From positions 124,001 through 188,000 of the forward strand of contig CAVYEW010000003.1 in assembly GCA_963767645.1 (NCBI GenBank): DNA of 64,000 nucleotides, written 5' to 3'. This document shows, one piece after another, positions 50,646-60,232 of the stretch. Numbering within the stretch: the first letter of the stretch is position 1; every line of letters starts with the position of its first letter. This DNA comes from DATFDN01 sp963767645. GTDB taxonomy: Bacteria; Pseudomonadota; Alphaproteobacteria; Acetobacterales; Acetobacteraceae. The notes below the pieces were generated by a model. It ran no database searches. It was not told where the DNA came from and worked only from the letters and a program-made list of their open reading frames with translations. A program made the translations under genes and the position numbers.

Positions 50646-53027
50646 CTACTCGGCCGCCATGCGCGGCCGCCCGGCCTGAATGATCGACCAGAGCTTCTGC
50701 GGCGTGGCGGGCATGTCGATATGGCGCACCCCGTAGTCGCGCAGCGCGTCCACCACCGCATTGATGACCGCCGGCGGGCTGCCGATCGCGCCCACCTCGC
50801 CGCAGCCCTTCACCCCCAGCGGGTTGTGCGTGCAAAGCGTCGTCTCGGTGCCCACGGTGATGTTCGGCACATTGTCGGCGCGCGGCATGGTGTAGTCCAT
50901 GTACGACCCGGTCACGAGCTGGCCCGAACTGTCGTAGGCCGCGCCCTCCAGCAGCGCCTGACCGATGCCCTGCGCGACGCCGCCTTGCACCTGGCCTTCC
51001 ACGATCATCGGGTTGATGACCCGGCCCAGATCGTCCACGGCGACGAAGCCGACCACCTCCGGCACTCCGGTCTCTAGGTCGATCTCCACCTCGCAGATAT
51101 GGCAGCCGCCCGGATAGGTGAAGTTCTTCGGGTCGTAGAAGGCGGTCTCCTCCAGCCCCGGCTCCAGCTCCTCGATAGGGTAGTTGTGCGGCACGTAGGC
51201 CGCGAGCGAGATCTCGGCGAACGCCTTGGCGCGGTCGGTGCCGGAGACGGTGAACTTGCCGTCCTTGAACTCGACGTCGTCCACCGCCGCCTCCAGCATG
51301 TGCGCGGCGATCTTGCGGCCCTTGGCGATGACCTTGTCCATCGCCTTCACCATGGCGCTGCCGCCGACCGCGAGGCTGCGGCTGCCGTAGGTGCCCATGC
51401 CGAACGGGATCTTCCCGGTGTCGCCATGCACGACCTCGATCTGGTCGAACGGCACGCCGAGCTGCTCGTGGACCAGCTGCGCGAAGGTCGTCTCGTGCCC
51501 CTGGCCGTGGCTGTGCGAGCCGGTGAACACCGTCACGCTGCCTGTAGGGTGGACGCGGATGTTGGCGCACTCGTAAAGGCCGGCGCGCGCGCCGAGCGAG
51601 CCCACCACCGAGGACGGCGCGATGCCGCACGCCTCGACGTACGTGGAGTAGCCGAGGCCGCGTAGCTTCCCCCGTGCCGCCGCTGCTTTGCGTCGCGCCT
51701 CGAAGCCAGCGACATCGGCGGCCTGCATCGCCGCGTCCAGCGTCTTGCCATAGTCACCGCTGTCGTATTGCAGCGCGACCGGAGTTTGGTAGGGAAAGGC
51801 ATCGGGCGGGATGAAGTTGCGCCGGCGCAGCTCTACCCGGTCGAGGCCGGTGTCGTGGGCGATCACGTCCACCAGTCGCTCCAGCAGGAACGTCGCCTCC
51901 GGCCGACCGGCGCCGCGGTAGGCGTCGACCGCGACGGTGTTGGTGAACACCGCCTTCACCTCGGCGTAGATCGCCGGGGTCTTGTACACGCCGGCGAGCA
52001 GCGTGGCGTACAGATAGGTCGGCACGCTAGTCGCAAACGTGGAGAGATAGGCCCCCATGTTGGCGAGGGTGTGGACTCGCAGCGCCAGGAAGTTGCCTTG
52101 CCCGTCCAGCGCCATCTCGGCCGTGCTGACATGATCGCGCCCGTGCGCGTCCGACATGAAGCTTTCGGTCCGCTCGGCGGTCCATTTCACCGGGCGACGC
52201 ACCTTGCCGGCCGCCCAGGTGACGATCGCTTCTTCGGCATAATGGAATATTTTGGAGCCGAACCCGCCGCCCACATCGGGCGCCACCACGCGCAGCTTGT
52301 TCTCCGGGATGTGCAGCACGAAGGCGCCCATCAGCAGGCGGATGACGTGCGGGTTCTGGCTGGTGGTGTAGAGCGTGTAGTCGCCGCTGGACGTGTCGAA
52401 ATCGCCGATGGCGGCGCGCGGCTCCATCGCGTTTGGGATCAGGCGGTTGTTCGTAAGGTTGAGCTTGACCACCTTCGCCGCGTTGGCGAAGGCCTGGTCC
52501 ACCAGTCCCTTGTCGCCCAGGTGCCAGTCGTAGCAGATGTTGCCCGGCACCTCGTCATGCACCAGCGCCGCGCCGGGTGCCACCGCCTCGCGCAGACCGG
52601 CAACGGCCGGCAGGTCCTCATAGTCGATTTCGATCTGCTCGGCCGCGTCCTTCGCCTGCTGTCGGGTCTCGGCGATCACCACGGCGACCGGGTCGCCGAC
52701 ATGGCGCACCTTGCCGACGGCGAGCACGGGATGCGTCGGCTCGGCCATCGGCGAGCCGTCCTTGTTGTGGATCTGCCAGCCGCAGGGCACGCCACCGACA
52801 TTGTCGGCCTGCATGTCGGCGCCGGTGAACACCGCCGCCACGCCCGGCGCCTGCGCCGCCGCCTTGGTGTCGACACTGCGGATGCGCGCATGCGGCCGGT
52901 CCGAGCGGCGGAGATAGGCGTAGAGCTGTCCGGGGCGGTTGATGTCGTCGGTATAGTTGCCCCGCCCGCTCAGGAAGCGCCGGTCCTCCTTGCGGCGGAC
53001 GGAGGCGCCGATGCCTTCATGGCCCAT
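50646..53027 (-). CDS. Molybdenum hydroxylase, large catalytic subunit (CoxL-like, form II)
   Basis: A 793-residue molybdopterin subunit. It opens with IGASVRRKEDRRFLSGRGNY, has PDVGGGFGSKIFHYAEEAIV, and the active-site loop is VDAYRGAGRPEATFLLERLV. AYRGAGR marks form II, not the AYRCSFR loop of true CO dehydrogenase. The catalytic Glu lies in GCGEVGAIGSPPAVINAVVD near the C-terminus. Thus it hydroxylates an unknown substrate, such as an aldehyde or N-heteroaromatic ring. ATG 53027 is 26 bases after coxS. The stop overlaps nothing; coxM follows. Confidence 0.94.
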   Translation of the reverse strand: MGHEGIGASVRRKEDRRFLSGRGNYTDDINRPGQLYAYLRRSDRPHARIRSVDTKAAAQAPGVAAVFTGADMQADNVGGVPCGWQIHNKDGSPMAEPTHPVLAVGKVRHVGDPVAVVIAETRQQAKDAAEQIEIDYEDLPAVAGLREAVAPGAALVHDEVPGNICYDWHLGDKGLVDQAFANAAKVVKLNLTNNRLIPNAMEPRAAIGDFDTSSGDYTLYTTSQNPHVIRLLMGAFVLHIPENKLRVVAPDVGGGFGSKIFHYAEEAIVTWAAGKVRRPVKWTAERTESFMSDAHGRDHVSTAEMALDGQGNFLALRVHTLANMGAYLSTFATSVPTYLYATLLAGVYKTPAIYAEVKAVFTNTVAVDAYRGAGRPEATFLLERLVDVIAHDTGLDRVELRRRNFIPPDAFPYQTPVALQYDSGDYGKTLDAAMQAADVAGFEARRKAAAARGKLRGLGYSTYVEACGIAPSSVVGSLGARAGLYECANIRVHPTGSVTVFTGSHSHGQGHETTFAQLVHEQLGVPFDQIEVVHGDTGKIPFGMGTYGSRSLAVGGSAMVKAMDKVIAKGRKIAAHMLEAAVDDVEFKDGKFTVSGTDRAKAFAEISLAAYVPHNYPIEELEPGLEETAFYDPKNFTYPGGCHICEVEIDLETGVPEVVGFVAVDDLGRVINPMIVEGQVQGGVAQGIGQALLEGAAYDSSGQLVTGSYMDYTMPRADNVPNITVGTETTLCTHNPLGVKGCGEVGAIGSPPAVINAVVDALRDYGVRHIDMPATPQKLWSIIQAGRPRMAAE

Positions 53028-53052
53028 GGTGTTCCTCCCCGTTCCCGCCGGC

Positions 53053-53550
<498 letters not shown>

Positions 53551-53729
53551 TGCATCCCCCTACCCTGTCTCTCGCATCGCCGCGCCTCGGCGCCGGGAGC
53601 AGAATGGTCGCGCACGATGCAGCCGGTCAAGGCGCGCGGGCCGAAATCATGTCGGTCGGGGCCAGACCGGACGCACTTGCGGAGCGCAACAGCCGGCGCG
53701 AGAGTAAATCCTTCGCCTGGGAAACGCCG

Positions 53730-54971
53730 ATGGACGCTCCGCTTGCCCTGCCCGAACAGCGCGTCTGGCCCGAGGGGCTGACCCGTGTCCCGTTCTGGGT
53801 CTACCAGGACCGCGACCTGCCGGAGCAGGAGCAGGCACGGCTGTTCCAGGGACCGACCTGGAACTATCTCTGCCTGGAACGAGACATTCCCCAGCCCGGC
53901 GACTGGCGGACCACCTTCGTCGGCATCATGCCGGTTGTGGTCGTGCGCACCGAAGACGGCACGATCGCCGCGTTCGAGAACCGGTGCGCGCATCGCGGCG
54001 CGCTGATCTGCTTCGATGATGCCGGGTCGGGCGCCAAGGACTTCACCTGCGTCTACCATTCCTGGCGCTACGATCTGTGCGGGACGCTTCGCTCGGTCGC
54101 CTTCCAGCGCGGGGTGAACGGCAAGGGCGGGATGTCGAAAGAGTTCCGACCGGAGGCGCACGGACCGCGCAAGCTCCGCGTCGCCACGCTCTGCGGGTTG
54201 GTGTTCGGCACGCTCTCGCCCGACACGCCCGACCTCGACGCGTATATCGGTCCCGACGTGCAGTCCTACCTCTCCCTCGTCGGCAGGCGACCTCTGGAGG
54301 TGATCGGACGGTTCACCGAGGTGCTGCCCAACAACTGGAAGCTGTACGCGGAGAATGTGCGGGACACCTACCACGCCAGCCTGCTGCACATGTTCTTCGC
54401 CACCTTCAAGATCACCCGCCTCAGCCAGGGCGGCGGCGTCTTCGTCAGCGATGCCGGCGGCTGCCACGTCTCGAAGACGATCGCCCCGCCGGCCGAGGCG
54501 GTAGACACCGCCTATGACGGGATGCGTTCGGTGAACGATGCGTTCCGGCTCGCCGATCCCCGCCTGCTCGATTGGGTGGACGAGCACGGCGACAGCGTGC
54601 AGCAGCAGATCATCTCGGTGTTTCCCAATTTCGTCCTGCAGCGCACGCGCAATGTCCTGGCCTTGCGGCACTTCCTGCCGCGCGGCACCGGGGAGACGGA
54701 TCTGCACTGGATCTATCTCGGCTATGCCGACGATACGCCGGAGCTGCGCGCGCAGCGGCTGCGGCAGATCAACCTGACCGGGCCGGCCGGCTACGTCTCA
54801 CTGGAGGATGGCTGCATCGGCGGCTTCGTGGAGCGCGGCGCGGCGGCGGCTGCCGATCAGATGTCGATTCTGGAGATGGGCGGGGCCGGCGCGGAAAGCC
54901 AGGAGAGCCGGGCCAGCGAGACGGCGGTACGCGGATTCTGGAAACAGTGGCGGGCCACGATGCGCCTATGA
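53730..54971 (+). CDS. Rieske ring-hydroxylating dioxygenase, alpha subunit
   Basis: A 413-residue oxygenase. The Rieske 2Fe-2S motif is ENRCAHRGALICF (CxH) and FTCVYHSWRYDLCG (CxxH). The mononuclear iron site is in NVRDTYHASLLHMFFATFKI, with the His pair. The C-terminal half ends with VSLEDGCIGGFVERG, usual for the catalytic domain. It would dihydroxylate or demethylate an aromatic ring. ATG 53730 is preferred although no strong ribosome-binding site precedes it; an earlier frame opening at 53550 overlaps coxS. The beta subunit overlaps by 4 bases. No reductase or ferredoxin gene is adjacent. Confidence 0.93.
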   Translation: MDAPLALPEQRVWPEGLTRVPFWVYQDRDLPEQEQARLFQGPTWNYLCLERDIPQPGDWRTTFVGIMPVVVVRTEDGTIAAFENRCAHRGALICFDDAGSGAKDFTCVYHSWRYDLCGTLRSVAFQRGVNGKGGMSKEFRPEAHGPRKLRVATLCGLVFGTLSPDTPDLDAYIGPDVQSYLSLVGRRPLEVIGRFTEVLPNNWKLYAENVRDTYHASLLHMFFATFKITRLSQGGGVFVSDAGGCHVSKTIAPPAEAVDTAYDGMRSVNDAFRLADPRLLDWVDEHGDSVQQQIISVFPNFVLQRTRNVLALRHFLPRGTGETDLHWIYLGYADDTPELRAQRLRQINLTGPAGYVSLEDGCIGGFVERGAAAAADQMSILEMGGAGAESQESRASETAVRGFWKQWRATMRL

Positions 54972-55432
54972 GCACGACGCTGCTCCGGCTCGCCGAGCTG
55001 AACACCGCCTATGCCGCGGCGATCGATGCCGACCGGCTTGAAGAATGGCCGGAATTCTTCGTCGAACGCTGCCTGTACAAGGTGACGACGGCGGAGAATC
55101 TGCGGTTGGGCTATGCGGCCGGCGTGATCTATGCCGATACACGGGCGATGCTGCGCGACCGCGTGGGCGCCTTGCGCAAGGCCAACATCTACGAGCGGCA
55201 CTCGTATCGTCACATTATCGGGCTGCCACGGATCGTTGCTGAAATGGGCGAGATCGCCGCGGAAACCCCGTTCCTTGTCGTGCGGACCATGCGCGACGGG
55301 CGCATGGACCTGTTCGCCACTGGGCTCTATCTCGACCGCGTGCGCGAGGACAGCGGATCGCTGCTGTTCACCGAGCGGATCGTGGCCTGCGACAGCAGCC
55401 GGTTCGACACGCTGTTGGCCATTCCGCTTTAG
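54968..55432 (+). CDS. Aromatic-ring-hydroxylating dioxygenase, beta subunit
   Basis: A 154-residue SnoaL-fold beta subunit: TLLRLAELNTAYAAAIDADR, EEWPEFFVERCLYKVTTAEN, YADTRAMLRDRVGALRKANI and YERHSYRHIIGLPRIV match the family. Structural partner of the alpha subunit in alpha3beta3 oxygenases. ATG 54968 overlaps the alpha stop (ATGA), so translation is coupled. It is followed by a non-coding gap and the PIN-like gene on the opposite strand. Confidence 0.93.
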   Translation: MSTTLLRLAELNTAYAAAIDADRLEEWPEFFVERCLYKVTTAENLRLGYAAGVIYADTRAMLRDRVGALRKANIYERHSYRHIIGLPRIVAEMGEIAAETPFLVVRTMRDGRMDLFATGLYLDRVREDSGSLLFTERIVACDSSRFDTLLAIPL

Positions 55433-55635
55433 CGCAAAGCTGTCTGGTGGGGCGGAGTTCGGCAGCAAGCCGAGCCATTTCGGACTTTGGTGATGGCTAG
55501 GGAAGATTTGGGATATTCGATGGCCGCTTTCGACCAATGCGGACCTTCGTCGAAGCTTGATGAAGGTATGATCTATGGCAGGAGCTGCCGATCACGTGCA
55601 TTTGCCGGGCATGCTCCACACGAGTTTGGAGCATG

Positions 55636-56463
55636 CTACGTGGCACAAGTGATTTCCTGTGCCAGCTTCTCGATGTTCCAGATCTCAAATGGCACACCGA
55701 CCAGCGCCTCGACCTCGGCTACCAGAATCGGGTGCGCTATTCCAGCACGACTCCAGTCGATTTTCCGGTCATGTGAAATAAGCGCAACTCGTTCGAACTC
55801 CTGTCCGCGCACCCGCGCCTGCTGAAGCCCAGTCAAGAGATCAACCCAGATAAAGAAATCACCGTCCCCATCGTCCTGGAATCCTGGAGGAGTTTTGGTT
55901 CTCTTGCGTTGCGCCGCAATCTCCCGGAACCGGAGTCTCGGCGCATAAGGTACAAAAGCTCTCTTCTGGAGCATTTCCAAGAGGGCCAGCGTTTTTCGCA
56001 CTGTCCCTTCCCCATAAACATGCCCGTGCTCGGTGCTGAATTCATCAAGCAGCCCAGCGATCTGAGCCGCGTAGTGTCCAAAGTTCTTGTCAACTTTTTC
56101 GAAATCAGCCCTGAGTGTGTCAAACTGCTTTCGCAACTTGGAGGCAACCGTGTCCACTGCCTGGAGCTGGTTATTCCAGAACTCTTGAATTGCTTGGCCA
56201 GGCAGGATTAAGGGCGCAGAATGAGCCGAATTTAAGTAGTCGATGATATCGGCGCTTTTTGCATGACCGCCAAGCCTCAAGAACACGTTTGCGTCCAATC
56301 CTATTGCGGTGCGCTCCAGAGGAACAGCAGTTGGCACAGGGCGCAAAGCATAGAGTAGCGCGTCCAGGGACTCGCACGCAGTCTGCCGGTCAAGAACACC
56401 AATTAGCCGTTCTTCTTGGTGAGACCAGTTTATGCGGTCTACTTCATCAGTACCAGACGTCAC
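55636..56463 (-). CDS. PIN-like domain protein (DUF4935/PIN_8 type)
   Basis: A 275-residue protein. AIGLDANVFLRLGG (Asp57) is the first acidic strand of a PIN fold; PGQAIQEFWN (Glu94) gives the second acid; FQDDGDGDFFIWVDLL gives a third cluster; the end reads VALISHDRKIDWSRAG and VAEVEALVGVPFEIW, matching the ISHD-K-DW type of the DUF4935 (PIN_8) family. A coiled-coil-like helix region (about 95-140) lies between. A metal-dependent RNase or nickase activity is expected. It overlaps the DUF262 gene's 3' end by 17 bases (stop at 56447), so the two genes are translationally coupled. GC is lower than in neighbouring genes. Too long and too unlike VapC for a toxin of that class. Confidence 0.78.
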   Translation of the reverse strand: MTSGTDEVDRINWSHQEERLIGVLDRQTACESLDALLYALRPVPTAVPLERTAIGLDANVFLRLGGHAKSADIIDYLNSAHSAPLILPGQAIQEFWNNQLQAVDTVASKLRKQFDTLRADFEKVDKNFGHYAAQIAGLLDEFSTEHGHVYGEGTVRKTLALLEMLQKRAFVPYAPRLRFREIAAQRKRTKTPPGFQDDGDGDFFIWVDLLTGLQQARVRGQEFERVALISHDRKIDWSRAGIAHPILVAEVEALVGVPFEIWNIEKLAQEITCAT

Positions 56464-58060
56464 CAGCGGCCTCAGCTAGCTTTTCGCCCATTTGCTCCAC
56501 GGCAATAGCGTTCCACTCCTGGATCGCCCCGAATTCAGCCACCCACTCGCCCTCATGAGCATAAGGAAGCATGTGCTGCTTGAAGCCCTCCCAATCAGTG
56601 GCGCCTTTAGGCCTACGATCTAGTTCCGAAAGGAATGTGTTTCCGATAGTAGCAGCCCAAAACGCACCGTCCTCTTCACCCATGCCTTTCCATTGAGGCG
56701 CCTGGCGAGTCCAGATAAAGTGAAGAATACCCCGAGCATCCGGCGTAATGCTCTTCGAGAGAATTGATCGGCGCAGAAACGTCAGCACGCCTTTGTTGAA
56801 AGACCGTTTTCGCAGCTGACCAACGAATTCCTGCCGCGTTGGATTCAGGTCTGCAAGGTCATCTGCAAGTGACTTCCATTCACCGGTGTCATGCACCTTC
56901 CTCGCCGCATCTCCAAATCGCCTCTCAACGTTCCCGGTGCCAAGGTTTCCAACGACAATTCGACGCACAACCAACTGTAGGATGTATTTCATACCTTCCG
57001 GTGAGTTAGCCACATCGGCAACAGCGAGGAGAATTGGTCTGACTGCGATGACGCCTAAGCTATTGAGGGCGGCGAAAATCCTGAGAGCATCCGGTTCTGC
57101 AGGACCTGCAGAAGTGGGGTCGACCATTTGCAGGTATAGAGGTAGATACTGCTCTAGCAACTCAACGAGCTCGTCAGGCGTTGGAGGACGCTTTCCAGAA
57201 GGGACGTTGCGTTGTGCAAGGAATTTAAACAAGTCCTTCGGCAAAATGTGCCCGCTTTGAACTGTTACCGCATGCCTAATGTATTGAACGACGGAATTTG
57301 ATCCATCACGAGAGAACTGCCCCGAGACCGCCTGCCACTGCTTATAACGAGATTCGCGCTTCGACTTCGCGGTCTGGCTCAGAACATAGTTCTTCAAGAG
57401 ATCGGCTGTTGTGAGCTCTCTGCCTCGGGTGTTGATAACTTCATAAACCTGGTACGCGGAGGCAGGATCAGGATGAACGAAGACAGCGAAGTAAACCCGA
57501 TGCGTCAGGAACTCCGTCCACTTCCCTAGTCGCTTGAATGGGTCGACCTTGAGATCGTCCCGGAGGCTCTCGCTTAGATAACGATATGACTGAACCATGA
57601 GATGCGAGACTGATCCCTTTTCGCCTTCTGCAACAGGTGGTTCTCCGGTCGACAGGATAGTCTGAAGAGTTTTATCATCTGACTCGTCGGACAGCCTCAC
57701 ACGTGGATCAGTCTCGTCCGAGGCGTAATCGATGGAGCGTAGAAAGTCTGCTTGTATGCGGTCCGCGAGCGCCTTCCGACCTCGCTTTACGGCCTCGTGG
57801 TAGATCGCGTTTGCAAGCAGCGTAAGCGTAACCAAACGCTGCTGCCCGTCTACGACGTGCTTCCGCTGCCCCTCGTCGGTCAGGATCACAAGCCCAAGGA
57901 AGTACGAATTTGCGTCGATGTTATTTTTTAGGTCGTCCCAAAATTCTGCCACCTCATCTTCCTGCCACGAATACTCGCGCTGGAATTGGGGGATATCGAA
58001 CGTGGAGCTTGAAAGCAGTGCGCCGGCACTGCTAGCAGAGGCATTTAGAGGCGTTTGCAC
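56447..58060 (-). CDS. DUF262 (ParB/Srx-like NTPase) protein with DUF1524-like C-terminus, degraded HNH
   Basis: A 537-residue protein. The N-terminal DUF262 domain is clear: FDIPQFQREYSWQEDEVAEF at 21-40, YFLGLVIL and VVDGQQRLVTLTLLANAI around 53-86, the DGQQR motif of GmrS-like and SspE-like proteins. A middle part has YQVYEVINTRGRELTTADLL. The C-terminal part (about 430-537) resembles DUF1524: IGNTFLSELDRRPKGATDWE and WNAIAVEQMGEKLAEAA. The usual HNH motif EHI(L/M)PQ is not found; the same place reads ILHFIWTRQAPQWKG. So the nuclease part may be inactive. Start is GTG 58060. The stop lies inside the PIN-like gene's 5' end. Lower GC than its surroundings. Confidence 0.82.
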   Translation of the reverse strand: MQTPLNASASSAGALLSSSTFDIPQFQREYSWQEDEVAEFWDDLKNNIDANSYFLGLVILTDEGQRKHVVDGQQRLVTLTLLANAIYHEAVKRGRKALADRIQADFLRSIDYASDETDPRVRLSDESDDKTLQTILSTGEPPVAEGEKGSVSHLMVQSYRYLSESLRDDLKVDPFKRLGKWTEFLTHRVYFAVFVHPDPASAYQVYEVINTRGRELTTADLLKNYVLSQTAKSKRESRYKQWQAVSGQFSRDGSNSVVQYIRHAVTVQSGHILPKDLFKFLAQRNVPSGKRPPTPDELVELLEQYLPLYLQMVDPTSAGPAEPDALRIFAALNSLGVIAVRPILLAVADVANSPEGMKYILQLVVRRIVVGNLGTGNVERRFGDAARKVHDTGEWKSLADDLADLNPTRQEFVGQLRKRSFNKGVLTFLRRSILSKSITPDARGILHFIWTRQAPQWKGMGEEDGAFWAATIGNTFLSELDRRPKGATDWEGFKQHMLPYAHEGEWVAEFGAIQEWNAIAVEQMGEKLAEAAGDVWY

Positions 58061-58342
58061 TTAAGGCGGCTTTCTTCAGGGAACATACGTTTGCAAGCGT
58101 CGGATAAGTTGCGCGTTAGCAATGGAGCAACTTGCGAATAGGCAACGACGGACCTCCGCAACCCTAGCTGCCGGCCGCAAAACGGCTCAATCGCTACCGA
58201 CCGAGATCCTGCAAATGGCTGCTCCATGTGGGGAACCCACGCCGGAACGGAGGATCTGAGATTGGCTAGCAACTGGGATCCTCAAACATTCTATCTAGGT
58301 CCGCTCCCCACCAGAAGCGGTCATCAGCCCGGGCGGTTGATA
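58061..58342. other. Gap between DUF262 gene and minE; nothing recognised
   Basis: 282 bases without a supported gene. A 75-codon minus-strand open frame (58045-58272) lacks any recognisable family and overlaps the DUF262 start. No integrase site, tRNA or terminal repeat marks an island boundary; base composition changes back to GC-rich at about 58330. Confidence 0.4.
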
Positions 58343-58636
58343 TCAGTTCCCCACCGCCGCGGTCGGCAGCTCCGTGTTCCTGGCCGGCAGTGCCGGACTC
58401 GGCACCTCCACGTCGATCTCCAAGGTTGAGGCGACGCTGCCGCGGTCGAGCTTGATCTGCACCTTGTCGCGGTCCACGGCAACGTGCTTGGCGATCACCG
58501 CCAGGATCTCCTCGTGCAGGCGCGCAATCAGGTCGTTGCTGCCGAACGACGATCGCTCGTGCTGCAACAGCACCTGCAGGCGGTCGCGCGCGACCGGCGC
58601 CGAGTCGCGCCGGCGGAACATGGTGAGCAGGCTCAT
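58343..58636 (-). CDS. minE: Cell division topological specificity factor MinE
   Basis: A 97-residue MinE. The N-terminal part has MSLLTMFRRRDSAPVARDRL (membrane-targeting segment), then LQVLLQHERSS, the anti-MinCD helix, and ILAVIAKHVAVDRDKVQIKL, the dimerisation beta strands. A Pro-rich tail of about 20 residues follows. MinE drives MinCD oscillation so that the division site is central. ATG 58636 overlaps the minD stop by 4 bases. Confidence 0.95.
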   Translation of the reverse strand: MSLLTMFRRRDSAPVARDRLQVLLQHERSSFGSNDLIARLHEEILAVIAKHVAVDRDKVQIKLDRGSVASTLEIDVEVPSPALPARNTELPTAAVGN

Positions 58637-59451
58637 GCAACGGCCCTCCGGCCGAACAGCTTGCCGAAGAAGCTCGGACGTTCCGCCGGAATGCTGATCT
58701 CCACGGTCTCGCCGCGCAGGCGCTTGGCCGCCTCGGCATAGGCGCGGGCGGCCACGCTGGCGGGGCTGTTGATCGTCACGGGAGAGCCGAGATTCGACGC
58801 GCGCAGCACGTCCTGGCTCTCGGGAATGATGCCGAGCAGCGGGATGGAGAGGATTTCCAGGACATCGTCGGTCTTCAGCATCTCGCCGCGCTGCGCCCGC
58901 ACCGGGTCGTAGCGTGTCAGCAGCAGGTGCTTGGGCAGGCGCTGGCCCTTTTCGGCTCTCTGGGTCTTGGAGTTGAGCAGGCCGATGATGCGATCGGAAT
59001 CGCGCACCGAGGAGACCTCGGGGTTGGTCACCACCACCGCGCGGTCGGCGTGGCGCATCGCCAAGGTGGCGCCGCGCTCAATTCCCGCCGGGCTGTCGCA
59101 GATGATCCAGTCGAACTTCTCGCGCAGCTCGTCGATCACCCGCGCCACGCCCGCCTCGGTCAATGCATCCTTGTCGCGCGTCTGCGAGGCCGGCATCAGC
59201 GACAGATTCTCCAGCCGCTTGTCGCGGATCAGCGCTTGGTTCAGCTTGGCGTCGCCCTGCACGACGTTGATGAGGTCGAACACCACGCGTCGCTCGGCGC
59301 CCATGATCAGATCGAGATTGCGCAAGCCGACGTCGAAATCGACGACGACGACGTTCTCACCGCCTTGCGCCAGCGCGGCACCAAGCGCGGCCGTGGACGT
59401 GGTCTTGCCCACACCGCCCTTGCCGGATGTTACGACCACGACCTCGGCCAT
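58633..59451 (-). CDS. minD: Septum site-determining ATPase MinD
   Basis: A 272-residue MinD/ParA-type ATPase. The deviant Walker A is SGKGGVGKTTST at 9-20, then VVVVDFDVGLRNLDLIMGAE (Walker A-prime region) and DWIICDSPAGIERGATLAMR (Walker B). C-terminus ERPSFFGKLFGRRAVA is an amphipathic membrane-binding helix. It recruits MinC to the membrane. ATG 59451; in operon order minC, minD, minE. Confidence 0.97.
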   Translation of the reverse strand: MAEVVVVTSGKGGVGKTTSTAALGAALAQGGENVVVVDFDVGLRNLDLIMGAERRVVFDLINVVQGDAKLNQALIRDKRLENLSLMPASQTRDKDALTEAGVARVIDELREKFDWIICDSPAGIERGATLAMRHADRAVVVTNPEVSSVRDSDRIIGLLNSKTQRAEKGQRLPKHLLLTRYDPVRAQRGEMLKTDDVLEILSIPLLGIIPESQDVLRASNLGSPVTINSPASVAARAYAEAAKRLRGETVEISIPAERPSFFGKLFGRRAVA

Positions 59452-59482
59452 TGGCTCTTCCTTTTTTCCTGTTCCCGCTCTG

Positions 59483-60232
59483 TCAGTCCATCGCGGCGAT
59501 CGACATGTGCTCGCCGTCGAGCCAAGCCTGGATCGGACGACCGTGCAGCTTCGCGTCCATGTCGTCGGCGGTCTTGTACACACCCTCGATCGCCAGCAGC
59601 TCGGCGTGCAGCCGGCTGCAGAAGATGCGCGCCTGCCGCGATCCGCCGAGCCCGGCGATGGCCCGCCCGCGCAGCGCCCCATAGATGTGGATCGAGCCGC
59701 CGGCCACGATCTCCGCACCGGAGGCGACCGAGCCGATGATGGTCACGTCGCCGGCCTCATGCACGATCGACTGGCCGGAGCGGACCGTCTGAGCGAGCAC
59801 CAGCGAGGCCGCCGGAGGCTCCGCAGCCGCGGCTTCCGTCGCCGCTGCCGGTGTCGCCGTTCGCGCCGCGGTCTCCGCCGCCGGCGCGGGGGGATCATCG
59901 GGCACCTCGACCGGGCGGCCCTTGCCGCTGGCCAGGATCGGCCCGCCCCATTTGGCGACGTCATGCCAATTCGGGTGCGCGCCCTCGGTGCCGATGATCC
60001 GGATGCCCCGCTCGGCCATCGCCTGGATCAGCCCCGCGACGTCGGGCTGTTCGCGCGGCAAGGCGGAGAGATCGACGATCACCGGTCTTGCGTCGAAGAA
60101 CGACGGCGCGCGTGCGATCTGCGCGTCAAGCGCCTGCAGCCAGTCGGCCACCGGCGGTTCTGGCGCCAGCACCAGGGCCATCAGCGAACGGCCACGGACT
60201 TGGATGAACGGGCGGGACTCGGCTTCGGACAC
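59483..60232 (-). CDS. minC: Septum site-determining protein MinC
   Basis: About 249 residues. The N-terminal MinC domain begins SRPFIQVRGRSLMALVLAPE and the C-terminal beta-helix domain has VRSGQSIVHEAGDVTIIGSV, GGSIHIYGALRGRAIAGLGG and RIFCSRLHAELLAIEGVYKT, all family hallmarks. An Ala/Pro-rich linker joins them. FtsZ polymerisation inhibitor. The start is uncertain: GTG 60232 puts the fold at the N-terminus as in relatives; a TTG at 60325 would add 31 residues. 31 bases separate it from minD. Confidence 0.92.
   Translation of the reverse strand: MSEAESRPFIQVRGRSLMALVLAPEPPVADWLQALDAQIARAPSFFDARPVIVDLSALPREQPDVAGLIQAMAERGIRIIGTEGAHPNWHDVAKWGGPILASGKGRPVEVPDDPPAPAAETAARTATPAAATEAAAAEPPAASLVLAQTVRSGQSIVHEAGDVTIIGSVASGAEIVAGGSIHIYGALRGRAIAGLGGSRQARIFCSRLHAELLAIEGVYKTADDMDAKLHGRPIQAWLDGEHMSIAAMD

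Noticed and set aside
50646..53027. True carbon monoxide dehydrogenase large subunit
   Set aside because: The active-site loop is AYRGAGR (form II) and lacks the Cys of AYRCSFR.
55636..56463. VapC-type toxin of a toxin-antitoxin pair
   Set aside because: Too long (275 residues), motifs fit DUF4935, and the neighbouring gene is DUF262 and not an antitoxin.
58045..58272. 75-codon minus-strand frame upstream of the DUF262 gene
   Set aside because: No family, no ribosome-binding site, and it overlaps the DUF262 start.
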